Shown: positions 8,728-17,796, counted from the first letter of the stretch. The stretch: 64,000 nt of DNA from Brevibacillus choshinensis (GCF_016811915.1 NZ_CP069127.1:3943001-4007000); one strand, 5' to 3'. Numbers and translations are program-made. The notes: generated by a model from the sequence alone, not told the origin.

Positions 8728-9543
8728 ATGACTATTCGCAAAGCACTCACGATCGCCGGTTCAGATACAAGCGGCGGCGCCGGCCTCCAGGCTGACCTCA
8801 AAACCTTCCAGGAGCTCGGCGTCTTCGGCATGACCGCCCTCACCGTTATCGTCGCGCAGGATCCGCACAACGGCTGGTTCCACGAAGTGTTTCCGATTGA
8901 TGTAGCCGTCTTGGAAAAGCAGCTGGAAACGGTTCTCACTGGCATTGGCGTAGACGCGACCAAAACAGGCATGCTGGGAACGACTGAGCTTGTGGAACTG
9001 GCAGCCCGCAAAATTGAGCAATTCCAATTGAAAAACGTCGTTGTCGACCCTGTCATGATCTGCAAAGGTGCCGACGAAGCTCTGCACCCGGAAATCGCGA
9101 TCAGCTTGCGAGAAGTCCTGTTGCCCCGTGCGACTGTGGCGACACCAAACCTGTTCGAAGCAGGCATCCTGAGCGGTATCGGCGCACTGAAGAGCGTAGA
9201 CGATATGAAAGAAGCCGCAAAACGCATCCATGATTTCGGCACTTCCTATGTAGTGGTAAAGGGCGGAAGCAAGCTGCAGCATGACCATGCCGTAGACGTA
9301 TTCTTCGACGGTCAATCTGTAGAGGTACTGGAATCGGAGCGTTTTGACACAAGCTTTACCCATGGTGCAGGCTGCACTTACTCTGCTGCGATCTGTGCGG
9401 AACTGGCAAAAGGCAATTCCGTTCGCGGGGCAGTTTCCGTAGCCAAAGATTTCATTACAGAAGCGATCCGGCACTCCTTTGCCCTCAATCAATACGTAGG
9501 GCCGACCAACCACGGAGCTTACCGCCGCTCCAAGCAAGCCTAA
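8728..9543 (+). CDS. pdxK: pyridoxine/pyridoxal/pyridoxamine kinase (PfkB/ThiD-like)
   Basis: The protein of 271 residues belongs to the Bacillus PdxK/ThiD group: [19 protein letters not shown] near residues 8-26 binds the substrate, [10 protein letters not shown] contributes to the nucleotide region, and [15 protein letters not shown] near residue 210 is the anion-hole/catalytic motif, here with GAGC in place of GTGC. The cysteine in this motif is typical of pyridoxal kinases of this group. It makes pyridoxal 5'-phosphate from salvaged vitamers; an HMP-P kinase role is the alternative. I use the ATG at 8728, 9 bases after GGGAG. Confidence 0.88.
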   Translation: MTIRKALTIAGSDTSGGAGLQADLKTFQELGVFGMTALTVIVAQDPHNGWFHEVFPIDVAVLEKQLETVLTGIGVDATKTGMLGTTELVELAARKIEQFQLKNVVVDPVMICKGADEALHPEIAISLREVLLPRATVATPNLFEAGILSGIGALKSVDDMKEAAKRIHDFGTSYVVVKGGSKLQHDHAVDVFFDGQSVEVLESERFDTSFTHGAGCTYSAAICAELAKGNSVRGAVSVAKDFITEAIRHSFALNQYVGPTNHGAYRRSKQA

Positions 9544-9559
9544 ATGTAAATGCAAAAAA

Positions 9560-9590
9560 ACTCCTGACCATCTCGTCAGGAGTTTTCTTT
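9560..9590. terminator. bidirectional terminator between pdxK and rarD
   Basis: Perfect stem ACTCCTGAC / GTCAGGAGT with a six-base loop, an A-run on one side and a T-rich run on the other. Confidence 0.85.
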
Positions 9591-9598
9591 TTCTTAAG

Positions 9599-10507
9599 CT
9601 ATGCTTGTTTTTTGATGACTACCTCCGAATTCATCGGAACTGACACTGCTTTCTTTCTCATCGAGCTGATGGTAAAGACGACCAGCGCCCCCCAGATCAA
9701 GGAGAAGCTGACCAGATGCGTCATGGTGAATTTTTCGCCGAACAAGAAGATCGCGCTCAGCAGCTGAATCGTCGGAGATAAATACTGGATAAAGCCGAGC
9801 GTTGACAGCGGCAAGCGCTTGGTCGCCTGTGCGAACCAATAAAGCGGCATGGCCGTCCCCACACCAGCCAGCATGAGCATGGCGAGCTTCCACCCTTCCA
9901 GATTCAGAGCGGTCCCCGTTCCATTCGCTTCGATCACGATCATATAGATCAATGCAATCGGAGCCACAAAAACCGTCTCCCAGACCAGGCCGATCATCGC
10001 CTCGAGATTGACCACTTTTTTCGCCAACCCGTAAAAAGCAAAAGACAAGGCAAGCGACAGGGCAATCCATGGCATCTGGCCGTATTGGACGGTGATGTAG
10101 AGAACACCGAGGGCAGCCATTCCCAATGCAACCCATTGCCCCATGCGAAGCTTTTCCTTGAGAAACACCACGCCCAAAAGCACGCTGATCAATGGATTCA
10201 TGTAGTACCCGAGACTAGTCTCCATCACCTGGTTGCTATTTACCGCCCAGATATAGAGCAGCCAGTTTGCGCTGATCAAGAGCGAGCATACCAGCAGCGC
10301 ACCTTTCATTTTCAATCCGGGAGCTGCCGCCCACAGCTTGGTCCATCGCTTCGTAATGATGATGATGATAAGGACAAAAACGAGCGACCACACAATGCGA
10401 TGCGCGAGAATTTCCCACGCTCCCACGCTTTGAAAAAGCTTCCAGTAAACAGGAAGCAATCCCCAAGCCAAATACGCGATAATCCCGTACAGGACTCCTT
10501 GTTTCAT
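9599..10507 (-). CDS. rarD: RarD-type DMT superfamily permease
   Basis: The 302-residue, roughly ten-TM protein starts MKQGVLYGIIAYLAWGLLPVYWK and contains ETSLGYYMNPLISVLLG and TLGFIQYLSPTIQLL, which are hallmarks of the RarD/EamA family. The ATG at 10507 has GGAGG 8 bases upstream; longer readings run into the promoter region. RarD homologues are called chloramphenicol-sensitive proteins but the transported compound is unknown. It is divergent from another EamA-family gene with a strong inverted repeat between them. Confidence 0.9.
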   Translation of the reverse strand: MKQGVLYGIIAYLAWGLLPVYWKLFQSVGAWEILAHRIVWSLVFVLIIIIITKRWTKLWAAAPGLKMKGALLVCSLLISANWLLYIWAVNSNQVMETSLGYYMNPLISVLLGVVFLKEKLRMGQWVALGMAALGVLYITVQYGQMPWIALSLALSFAFYGLAKKVVNLEAMIGLVWETVFVAPIALIYMIVIEANGTGTALNLEGWKLAMLMLAGVGTAMPLYWFAQATKRLPLSTLGFIQYLSPTIQLLSAIFLFGEKFTMTHLVSFSLIWGALVVFTISSMRKKAVSVPMNSEVVIKKQA

Positions 10508-10615
10508 CTCTTTTGCCTCCAGCACTCTCCCCGACTTATGGTAGTAGTGTAACGGAATTCCTTGCGATCCGCTATGTATTAACAGCGAGAATACGTCATC
10601 TGCACATTTTAGTCC

Positions 10616-10661
10616 GCTGCTATGGTAATAGTGCACCAGAGCATTTTGCTACCATAGCAGC
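10616..10661. repeat. 12-bp perfect inverted repeat in the rarD/EamA intergenic region
   Basis: GCTGCTATGGTA (10616-10627) and TACCATAGCAGC (10650-10661) flank a 22-base spacer containing AATAGTGCACCAGAGC. A related TATGGTAGTAGTG lies nearer rarD at about 10538. The position between divergent promoters suggests an operator. Confidence 0.6.
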
Positions 10662-10687
10662 ACAGTAAAGCAAACCACAAAATTTCA

Positions 10688-10716
10688 TTGTATCAATAAT
10701 TGGCCTATAGTACAAT
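10688..10716 (+). promoter_or_regulatory. promoter of the EamA transporter gene
   Basis: TTGTAT (10688-10693), a 17-base spacer and TACAAT (10711-10716). The -10 is enclosed by a small dyad GCCTAT / ATAGGC (10704-10720). Confidence 0.6.
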
Positions 10717-10762
10717 AGGCATTATTCACCTGAGTTCACTATCAAGGAAAGGATTTTCACCT

Positions 10763-11671
10763 ATGACATACTGGAAATCAGTGCTATTGGTTTTACTCGG
10801 GGCATGCAGCTACGGAATCCTCTCGTTGTTTATGAAGAAATCCTTCCATTATGGGTTTACTCCCATTGAAATGAGTAGCAACCAGCTGATTTTTGGCGGA
10901 TTGATCATGTCCATTATGGCTTTTTTCTTTTCCAAGCAGCGATTCCGTATGAAATACGTGCTGACGCTGATTCCGGTCAGCTTGATGATGGCATCCTCCA
11001 GCTTTTTCTATCACCAAGCCGTCAGCAAGATGTCTGCTTCGCTCGCCATCGTCTTTTTCTTTCAATTCACGTGGATCGGTGTCCTGCTTGAATCGATCGC
11101 TCAGCGCAGGTGGCCTTCCCCTGCCAAATGGGTATCGATCGTGATGCTCGGGGTCGGAACGGTTTTTGCTAGCGGTCTGGGGGAGACAGGCATGCAAAGC
11201 ATCAGTCTGGCCGGACTTTTATGCGGACTCTTGTCTGGTGCGACCTTTGCGTTCGTCATCTTCTTTAGCGGTCGTATTCTCGCGGAATTAAATCCGTATT
11301 TGCGAAGTGCGATTTCCATTAGCTTGGCAGCCATCATGATTGCTGTTGTGTATCCACCAACCTTTCTGATCAACGGCCGCTTGTGGGACGGGCTGTTGCC
11401 TTTCGGGCTGCTTGTGGCATTATTCGGCTCCGTCATCCCGATCTTCTGCTTGTCTGTGGGAGTGCCACGCATCGGAAACGGTCTTGCTACCATTCTCAGC
11501 GCGGCAGAGCTCCCTGCGGTCGTACTCTTGTCCAGCTTTGTTCTGAACGAGACTGTCACCCTGACGCAATGGGGCGGCGTCCTGATGATTCTCGCAGCGA
11601 TCGGCGTACCGCAGATCAAGTGGAAGCAGCTGCTGGTCCCCTCTCAACCCGTTCACAAAAAAAGTGCATGA
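10763..11671 (+). CDS. EamA/DMT family transporter
   Basis: A 302-residue protein with about ten hydrophobic segments and the duplicated EamA layout: MTYWKSVLLVLLGACSYGIL at the start and a second repeat ending in SFVLNETVTLTQWGGVLMILAAIG, the conserved end of EamA domains. AAGGA lies about 9 bases before the ATG. It is divergent from rarD, also a DMT permease, which suggests a shared regulator or related substrates. The substrate is unknown. Confidence 0.88.
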   Translation: MTYWKSVLLVLLGACSYGILSLFMKKSFHYGFTPIEMSSNQLIFGGLIMSIMAFFFSKQRFRMKYVLTLIPVSLMMASSSFFYHQAVSKMSASLAIVFFFQFTWIGVLLESIAQRRWPSPAKWVSIVMLGVGTVFASGLGETGMQSISLAGLLCGLLSGATFAFVIFFSGRILAELNPYLRSAISISLAAIMIAVVYPPTFLINGRLWDGLLPFGLLVALFGSVIPIFCLSVGVPRIGNGLATILSAAELPAVVLLSSFVLNETVTLTQWGGVLMILAAIGVPQIKWKQLLVPSQPVHKKSA

Positions 11672-11676
11672 TGATG

Positions 11677-11718
11677 AAAAGGCGTGTGGAACCGGATGTT
11701 CCGACACGCCTTTTCTTC
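11677..11718 (+). terminator. intrinsic terminator after the EamA gene
   Basis: Long stem AAGGCGTGT-GGAAC / GTTCC-ACACGCCTT followed by TTTTCTTCG. Confidence 0.85.
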
Positions 11719-11924
11719 GTTTCTGCTCATTTCCGTACCCGGCAGGAAGGACAAGACCCTGAAGCCCAACGTATTGCCTGGAAAGCTCAAAGCTGTACCA
11801 ATTTATCTTTTTACTTTTGTGCGATTGTAAATGGCAGCTAGAACACTGCCCAAGACCATCGGCAAGTGAAAAAATCTATTTATTGACGGGGTATTGACCA
11901 ACTCGTTCCTATCCGCTTACCTTT

Positions 11925-12722
11925 CTAGCGAAGCTGCTGCCGTATTAGAGTGAGGAGAGTGCGTTTCTCCTCATCTGGAACACTCTCACCCAGTCGCGCC
12001 GCCATTAGCGGAAGCTCCCACTTAACAAGCTCCTCCCTGCTGAGACCGGTCATTTCTAGATATGTGTCCTCGTACGTTTGTAGCAATAAGGTTCGTAGCT
12101 GAGCAAACGCTTGGATAACGACCTCGGGAAGTTCCGCCGGCAAGACCGCGTGCCGAAGTATCATAATCGTCCTGGCTACATCGGCTTGAGCCGGACCACA
12201 TGCTGCAGTCATCCAGTCTATGACGACAGGCCCCTTCAGACTTAATAGCACATTGCCAGGATGGAAGTCACCGTGACAAAGATGATCCCCATCGGGAAGC
12301 TCGGACAGAAGGCTAACGATCGCCTCTCGTAAGGGCTCGAAACCTGAGTGACGAATACCGCTAATCGTATAAGCCAGGCGGCTTTTAATGGAATGCAGTC
12401 GTCCGGTTGCCCTGACGCTGTGCACCTTGACGTGAATCTGGGCCAGCTGCCGACCGTATTCAGCAGCTATTTCCGGCTTACTCATCAGTATTTCTAGCAT
12501 AGAAGGTCCCGGGATCCTCTCATAAGCAAGTCCGGTAAGACCGTCCGTTTCTACAACACCATAAAATGTCGGGGCACCTACCGCCAACTCCTCAATAACT
12601 ATGCTGTTCCCCCGCTCCAGGTCCAGCAGTTTCGGGTCGTGAAATACTTTAAGGACCTGTTCTGACCCTAGTACATAAATATCCGCGGTGTTGCCTCTGC
12701 CAATCCTTTCTCCCAGTCCCAT
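11925..12722 (-). CDS. APH-family phosphotransferase (aminoglycoside/choline kinase-like)
   Basis: This 265-residue protein has the kinase fold marks: an N-lobe GERIGRGNTADIYVL glycine loop, the lysine in QVLKVF, the catalytic loop HGDFHPGNVLL near residue 148 and the metal-binding VIDW. I use the ATG at 12722, which has AGGAG 8-9 bases upstream. The family phosphorylates small alcohols or antibiotics; the substrate is not predictable. It stands alone, with codon use resembling the neighbours to its left more than the AT-rich patch to its right. Confidence 0.85.
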   Translation of the reverse strand: MGLGERIGRGNTADIYVLGSEQVLKVFHDPKLLDLERGNSIVIEELAVGAPTFYGVVETDGLTGLAYERIPGPSMLEILMSKPEIAAEYGRQLAQIHVKVHSVRATGRLHSIKSRLAYTISGIRHSGFEPLREAIVSLLSELPDGDHLCHGDFHPGNVLLSLKGPVVIDWMTAACGPAQADVARTIMILRHAVLPAELPEVVIQAFAQLRTLLLQTYEDTYLEMTGLSREELVKWELPLMAARLGESVPDEEKRTLLTLIRQQLR

Positions 12723-12805
12723 GAAAAACACTCCTAATCCTAGAATAATAATCTTAAGAATTACTATATTCGAATGAGGGATTTAGAAAAATCGGCAATT
12801 TCCTT

Positions 12806-12858
12806 AACCTCCCCCGTTCAATCTAGCAAATAGTAATGTTGTATCGGTGAGGTTTTTT
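12806..12858 (+). terminator. orphan terminator-like hairpin
   Basis: AACCTC ... GAGGTT followed by a T run on the plus strand. No plus-strand gene is visible upstream, so it may be a remnant of a lost gene or end an unseen short transcript. Confidence 0.4.
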
Positions 12859-13031
12859 GTGTTTGACTATGGAGGTGGTCATATTGATTAAATAAATACC
12901 ATTCTAATTTAAGCATGTCCCAAAAAGGTATGGTCCGGTTCATATTAAGTTCACAAAAGAACTTTATTATATCAATTGTCTTTAGAACTTACGTGCTCAC
13001 TAATATAGAAAAAATTCGGAGGGTGATATAT

Positions 13032-13622
13032 ATGAAAAAAATGGGTCTGATGTTAGTAGGAATATTAGGTTCACTCTTGATCCTAGGAGGCACACCTAGC
13101 TTTGCGGACAGTGCTTTTGAAAATAAGAAAAATAGTGTTTCTACAGAGGAAACAAAGCAACTTGAACCTCAATATGCAATCGATAAACCAATGGGGAATG
13201 GTAATGTTAAACTTGTTGTAGACATTAATTTTCCGTTTGGAAAGGGTTACTATTTGGAGGATAATGGGAAGTACTTGCAGATTCCTAACTCAGGAGATAC
13301 GATCATTAGCGAGATTACACCATTTCTCTATTTAACAGCTTTTGGATATCCACACGACTTCTTGGTTATTGAGCGCGATAAGAAAGTCAAATCAATCATG
13401 TATATTAGCGTATATAACTATTTCCAAGGTCAATTGACGAAAGTTACTTCCTTTAAAACTGAGCAAGCAAAAGATCCTGATATAGATGTCCATGTAGCTC
13501 ATGAAAAGGGATTTAATGTCTACATTAATGAGCACAAAAATCACGAATTTATATCATCAACCGCTTACGAATTTGATTCTGAAGCGAAATCTTATAAAAA
13601 AGTAGGAATTCTTTCAAAATAA
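13032..13622 (+). CDS. secreted protein of unknown function in an AT-rich patch
   Basis: The 196-residue product has a classical signal peptide (MKKMGLMLVGILGSLLILGG, cleavage after SFA near residue 25). The mature part is charged with mixed beta-like stretches; no known domain is recognised. The ATG at 13032 follows GGAGGG by about 8 bases; readings starting at 12915 are unlikely. Base use is clearly more AT-rich than in the flanking genes, which suggests recent transfer. An inverted repeat AGTTC/GAACT lies upstream at 12949-12964. Confidence 0.75.
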   Translation: MKKMGLMLVGILGSLLILGGTPSFADSAFENKKNSVSTEETKQLEPQYAIDKPMGNGNVKLVVDINFPFGKGYYLEDNGKYLQIPNSGDTIISEITPFLYLTAFGYPHDFLVIERDKKVKSIMYISVYNYFQGQLTKVTSFKTEQAKDPDIDVHVAHEKGFNVYINEHKNHEFISSTAYEFDSEAKSYKKVGILSK

Positions 13623-13651
13623 TTAAGTTTTTAAAGTCGAAATACATAACG

Positions 13652-13682
13652 AACCTCGTACACAAAGTGACGAGGTTTTTAA
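13652..13682 (+). terminator. intrinsic terminator of the AT-rich secreted protein gene
   Basis: AACCTCGT / ACGAGGTT with a ten-base loop and TTTTTAATTT. Confidence 0.8.
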
Positions 13683-13780
13683 TTTGCCCGGGTGGCTTTT
13701 TTTCTGTGCCTTCTTTGGTATCTTATTAGACGTAAAAAAGCGATTTGCTTACAGTGTTTCATAAAAAAATTCAGTTAACG

Positions 13781-13814
13781 AAAAAAAGAGCAGAAAGCCG
13801 AGGCCTCTGCTCTT
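13781..13814 (-). terminator. terminator of the siderophore transporter operon
   Basis: AAGAGCAGA / TCTGCTCTT on the minus strand followed by seven T. Confidence 0.85.
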
Positions 13815-13822
13815 ACTCGTCA

Positions 13823-14833
13823 CTACGATTTCTTCCACAGTAGGTACAAAAAATAAGGCGCGCCAATCAAGGCAACCATGATCCCGGCCGGAATGCCATC
13901 CGGATCGGCGAGATTTCTGCCGATGGTGTCTGCCACGAGCAGCAGCCAGCCACCCAGCACGATCGCTACCGGCACACTCAGCTGATGGCGCGGTCCCACC
14001 AGCGCTTTGGCCAGATGCGGTGCCAACAGACCGATGAATGCAATCGCTCCCGTCACCGAGACAGCAGCAGCGGCCAAAGCGACTGCAGCCAGCAGCAGCA
14101 CGAGCCTTTCTTTCTCGACTGCAAGGCCTACACCTATCGCTACCGGTTCATCTAAGGCAAGCAGATTCAGACGATTCGCTTTATAAATGGAGAAGGGAAT
14201 GAGAACGAGAAGCCAAGGCAATATCGCCCAAATAAACGGCCAGTCCGCTCCCCAAATATTTCCCGCCAGCCATTTGGCGATAAAGTCCACTTTTGCGCGC
14301 TCCGCTGACGATATAAGCACAATCATCACTCCGGAGAGCGCCATGGAAAAGCCGATGCCGATCAGGACCACCCTCACCGGCTGCAATCCGGAGCTTTTGC
14401 TGTAGGAGAAGAGATAAATGCATACTGCCGTCAAAACAGCCCCTGCAAATGCAACGAGAGGAAGCAGATAGGCAAAGGCCCCTGCATCGATCGGGATGAA
14501 TAAAAAGAACAGCGCGATGGCCACCCCTGCACCTGAGTTGATCCCAATGACACCCGGCTCAGCGAGGTCATTTCTCGTCACTCCTTGGAGTATGATCCCT
14601 GACAGCGCGAGTGCCATTCCTGCCAGCCACGTGATGAGCAATCGCGGTAAGCGAACCTGAAACAAGACAAACTCTTCTTTGAACGTCCCTTCTCCCAGTA
14701 AGGTAGGGATCAAGCGATTGTAGGATAAGGACGAGTACCCCATCCCCATTCCAATCACGATGACTGCGGCGGTCAATCCCAGCAGCACGAGAAGAATGAT
14801 CCGTTGTTTTCTGATCATAGCCGGATGAATCAT
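13823..14833 (-). CDS. iron-siderophore ABC transporter permease (FecCD family, second subunit)
   Basis: A 336-residue, multi-TM FecCD protein with RLPRLLITWLAGMALALSG, GVTRNDLAEPGVIGINSGAG and GAIAFIGLLAPHLAKALVG, the last being the ATPase-coupling region. Its ATG overlaps the stop of the preceding permease gene (ATGA), so translation is coupled. It pairs with that permease, a binding lipoprotein and an ATPase in an operon under a Fur box. The likely cargo is a ferric siderophore; the exact ligand is unknown. Confidence 0.92.
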   Translation of the reverse strand: MIHPAMIRKQRIILLVLLGLTAAVIVIGMGMGYSSLSYNRLIPTLLGEGTFKEEFVLFQVRLPRLLITWLAGMALALSGIILQGVTRNDLAEPGVIGINSGAGVAIALFFLFIPIDAGAFAYLLPLVAFAGAVLTAVCIYLFSYSKSSGLQPVRVVLIGIGFSMALSGVMIVLISSAERAKVDFIAKWLAGNIWGADWPFIWAILPWLLVLIPFSIYKANRLNLLALDEPVAIGVGLAVEKERLVLLLAAVALAAAAVSVTGAIAFIGLLAPHLAKALVGPRHQLSVPVAIVLGGWLLLVADTIGRNLADPDGIPAGIMVALIGAPYFLYLLWKKS

Positions 14834-15837
14834 AGGAATGACTTCCCCCTTTTGCGCACGATCAACAGGAAGAAGGGCAGTCCCAGCATCGCCACTAGTG
14901 CCGCTACGGGAGTCTCATAAGGTGCGTTGATGGTCCTACCGAGTGTATCCGCCAAGAGCATAAAAGCAGCTCCCGCCACAGCAGACATGGGAAGGATGAA
15001 ACGGTAATCCGTCCCGACCAAAGGACGTACCAGATGCGGAATCATGAGACCGATGAAGGCCATATTCCCGACTAGCGCGACGGATGCTCCTGCAAGCAAG
15101 ATGATGACGAGAAACAGTACCGTTTTGACCAGCATCGTTTTTTGTCCGAGCCCCACGGCGACCTCTTCGCTCAGGCTGAGCATGGTCAGCTGTCTGGATA
15201 AAATCAGAGCTATGATCATTCCGACCGTGATGCATGGAATGATGATTTGCAGCTGGCTCCAGGAGGCTCCGATGGCGCCACCGGCGGTCCACATCGAGAC
15301 ATCCTTTGAAATTTTGAAATGAAGGGCCACCCCTTCTGCAATGGCGTACAAAAATGCAGAAACCGCTGCACCTGCCAGCACCATGCGAAGAGGCGAAAAT
15401 CCGCCTTTTTTTAAGGAGCCCATGCCGAATACGAGCAAGGCACCCACAGCAGCCCCGATGAAGCATGCGATCATCGTCCCCAAATAATTGACAGACGGCA
15501 AGAGAGCGATCGTCACGGCCAGGGCCGCATTCGCCCCTGCCGTCAGGCCGAGTAAGCCGGGATCGGCCAGGGGGTTTCTCGTCATCCCTTGCATAATCGC
15601 GCCTGCCACAGACAGGGCTGCTCCTACAAACAAGACTGACACCTCCCGCGGCAAACGGATCTCGCGAAGAAGCGATATCTTTTCTCCTTCCGCCTGCGTC
15701 GCGAGTGCCAGCCACACGTCCCATAAAGTGGTGTTCGCTGCCCCAAGCACCATCGACACGGCAAACATCGCGAAAAGGACAACAAGCATAACGACCAGTT
15801 TCTGTCCAAAGCGAAAACGACGATTATCATTTGTCAT
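14830..15837 (-). CDS. iron-siderophore ABC transporter permease (FecCD family, first subunit)
   Basis: A FecCD permease of about 335 residues with IRLPREVSVLFVGAALSVAG, QGMTRNPLADPGLLGLTAGA and NMAFIGLMIPHLVRPLVG. The start is uncertain: an ATG at 15837 or a GTG at 15849, neither with a strong ribosome binding site. It lies 36 bases after the binding protein gene and overlaps the next permease by 4 bases. It would form a heterodimeric channel with the second subunit. Confidence 0.92.
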   Translation of the reverse strand: MTNDNRRFRFGQKLVVMLVVLFAMFAVSMVLGAANTTLWDVWLALATQAEGEKISLLREIRLPREVSVLFVGAALSVAGAIMQGMTRNPLADPGLLGLTAGANAALAVTIALLPSVNYLGTMIACFIGAAVGALLVFGMGSLKKGGFSPLRMVLAGAAVSAFLYAIAEGVALHFKISKDVSMWTAGGAIGASWSQLQIIIPCITVGMIIALILSRQLTMLSLSEEVAVGLGQKTMLVKTVLFLVIILLAGASVALVGNMAFIGLMIPHLVRPLVGTDYRFILPMSAVAGAAFMLLADTLGRTINAPYETPVAALVAMLGLPFFLLIVRKRGKSFL

Positions 15838-15873
15838 TGGTCTTCTCACTTTTCTTTTCTAAAGGCGTAACCC

Positions 15874-16806
15874 TTATTTTTTTCCAAGGAAATGATCCTT
15901 GAAGAATTCCAGTTGGTACTCGAGCGTAAGCGGATCATTAAAGTAAAATTCATTCATGTTCGCTTCAAACACACGATTGTTTTTCACGGCAGGGATGTTT
16001 TTATAGGTATCCGTCTCCTGAAAGGAATTATCCGTGTCTTTGCTTTTGCTCAGGATCAAATAATCTCCCGCGAACTCGGGCATAACCTCCAGAGACAAGG
16101 CGTAGTAGCCTTCTTTCTTCGCCGTTTCCTTCACTTTCTCGGGCATGTTCAGCTTCATTTCCTGATAAAGAATCTCCGTTCCGCGCCCCCAGTTGTCCCC
16201 GTACACGTAAAGCTGCTTATCGAAGTTCTCAATCACGGATACGGTCGCGGTTTCTCCGATCTTGGCTTTAATCTCTTTACCTGCCTCTTGTGCACGCTTC
16301 TTGAAGTCATCCATCCATGCCTTCGCTTCCTTCTCTTTGCCCAGCACTTTGCCAATCTCGATTTGTTGGGTCAGGTAGTCCACCTTCCCGTATGTAAACG
16401 TCACTGTTGGAGCGATTTGTTTGAGCTTGTCGAGGTTCTTCACATTCGACAGGCCCAGGATCAGATCCGGCTCCAGCTCGATGATCTTCTCGATATTTTC
16501 ATCCGATACTTCTGCTACGTCTTTCAGCACATCTCCAAAACGCGGGTTCTTCTTTGTCCAGGAGTCGACGCCGACCAGATTCACATGCAGCGCCATGACA
16601 CTGCCAGCAAATGACGAAAGCACCACAACCCGTTTGGGGTCGGCAGGCACTTCGATCGGCCCTGATTCGGATTGATAGGTAATGGTTCCGGGTTTCGCTT
16701 CCTGCGCGGGTGACCCAGAGGAAGGAGATGCTTGCTGCTGCTGACCACCGCACGCACTGAGGAAGAGCATGAAGACCAACAGGAATGGGAGCGACATTTT
16801 TTTCAT
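15874..16806 (-). CDS. siderophore-binding lipoprotein of the Fe ABC importer
   Basis: The 310-residue protein has a lipoprotein signal with lipobox LSAC at residue 19, a Gln/Ser-rich linker, then a Fe-binding-protein fold with RVVVLSSFAGSVMAL, EKIIELEPDLILGL and the helical backbone region typical of FhuD/FeuA-type proteins. I use the ATG at 16806 with AAAGGAG 9 bases upstream; that ribosome binding site overlaps the end of the ATPase gene. It captures ferric siderophore at the outer face of the membrane. Confidence 0.92.
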   Translation of the reverse strand: MKKMSLPFLLVFMLFLSACGGQQQQASPSSGSPAQEAKPGTITYQSESGPIEVPADPKRVVVLSSFAGSVMALHVNLVGVDSWTKKNPRFGDVLKDVAEVSDENIEKIIELEPDLILGLSNVKNLDKLKQIAPTVTFTYGKVDYLTQQIEIGKVLGKEKEAKAWMDDFKKRAQEAGKEIKAKIGETATVSVIENFDKQLYVYGDNWGRGTEILYQEMKLNMPEKVKETAKKEGYYALSLEVMPEFAGDYLILSKSKDTDNSFQETDTYKNIPAVKNNRVFEANMNEFYFNDPLTLEYQLEFFKDHFLGKK

Positions 16807-16810
16807 GTTG

Positions 16811-17602
16811 TTATTCTCCTTTAGCCAAGTTGTATGTGACACACATCGGTTTGCTTGTTCTCGGATCGCGGCCGATCTCTGCATCAATCTGAAACACTTT
16901 TTTCAGCACGTCCGGTTTCATCACTTCTTCGCAGCCTCCAGCTTTGACGACCTGGCCGTCTTTTAAAGCAATCATGTAGTCTGCAAATCGGGCGGCCTGA
17001 TTCAAGTCGTGAAGCACCATCACAATCGTCCGCTCCTGCTCGATATTCAGCTTTTGCAAGAGCTCCAATACTTCGAGCTGGTGCGCCAAATCGAGATACG
17101 TGGTAGGCTCATCCAGGAAGATGATTTCCGTCTCTTGTGCGAGAGCCATCGCAATCCAAACCCGCTGGCGTTGACCACCTGACAGTGCATCGACAGGACG
17201 GTATTTGAAGTCTTTTGTGCCTGTGACTTCGAGTGCCCAATCGATCGCTTCATAGTCTTTTTTCGTCAAACGGCCCAGCCCACTCTGATAAGGGAACCTT
17301 CCGTACGACACGAGCTCCCCTACTGTAAGTCCACTTGCACTTTGCGGCGTCTGCGGGAGGATCGCCATTTTTTTGGCAAGCACTTTCGTATTCTCTTTGG
17401 CTATGCTCTCGCCATCCAAAATGACGGTCCCCGACTGATGGGAAATAATGCGCGTCATTGCTTTCAGCAGGGTCGATTTCCCACAGCCGTTTGAGCCAAT
17501 GATCGTCGTGATTCTTTTATCCGGTATTTGTACGCTGAGTGCTTTTACAATCAGTCGTTCACCATAGCCAATATTCAGTGCCTCCGTATATAGGCGGACC
17601 AT
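16811..17602 (-). CDS. siderophore ABC transporter ATPase (FhuC/FepC type)
   Basis: Walker A GSNGCGKSTLLK, signature LSGGQRQRVWIAMAL, Walker B IIFLDEPTTYLD and VLHDLNQAARFADY are all present in 263 residues, as in FhuC-type importers. The ATG at 17602 has GGAGGG 8 bases upstream. It is the first gene of the operon, directly downstream of an exact Fur box and a good sigma-A promoter. Confidence 0.93.
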   Translation of the reverse strand: MVRLYTEALNIGYGERLIVKALSVQIPDKRITTIIGSNGCGKSTLLKAMTRIISHQSGTVILDGESIAKENTKVLAKKMAILPQTPQSASGLTVGELVSYGRFPYQSGLGRLTKKDYEAIDWALEVTGTKDFKYRPVDALSGGQRQRVWIAMALAQETEIIFLDEPTTYLDLAHQLEVLELLQKLNIEQERTIVMVLHDLNQAARFADYMIALKDGQVVKAGGCEEVMKPDVLKKVFQIDAEIGRDPRTSKPMCVTYNLAKGE

Positions 17603-17648
17603 GTATGTACCCTCCATTTGCTGAAGAAATAGATAAGGAGTTTCCTTG

Positions 17649-17663
17649 TGATAATGATTATCA
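17649..17663. promoter_or_regulatory. Fur box (exact 7-1-7 match)
   Basis: TGATAATGATTATCA matches the Bacillus Fur consensus TGATAATNATTATCA at every position. It lies just downstream of the -10 of the importer promoter, so bound Fur would block transcription when iron is plentiful. Confidence 0.92.
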
Positions 17664-17675
17664 ATTTCGTTATTT

Positions 17676-17704
17676 ACTATAAGGGGGTCCTTTTTTTCTG
17701 TCAA
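17676..17704 (-). promoter_or_regulatory. sigma-A promoter of the siderophore importer operon
   Basis: On the minus strand TTGACA (17699-17704), a 17-base spacer and TATAGT (17676-17681). Confidence 0.8.
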
Positions 17705-17717
17705 TAGGCAAATGTGG

Positions 17718-17746
17718 TTGCGAATGGAAGGCAACTCCTATATAAT
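17718..17746 (+). promoter_or_regulatory. promoter of the ferredoxin-NADP reductase gene
   Basis: TTGCGA (17718-17723), a 17-base spacer and TATAAT (17741-17746). Confidence 0.65.
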
Positions 17747-17750
17747 TTGC

Positions 17751-17765
17751 TGAGAATGAGAATCA
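17751..17765. promoter_or_regulatory. second, weaker Fur box at the reductase promoter
   Basis: TGAGAATGAGAATCA matches 11 of the 14 defined positions of the 7-1-7 consensus and covers the predicted transcription start of the reductase. Confidence 0.65.
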
Positions 17766-17796
17766 GTTACATACATGAATCCAGGAGTGAATGGAC

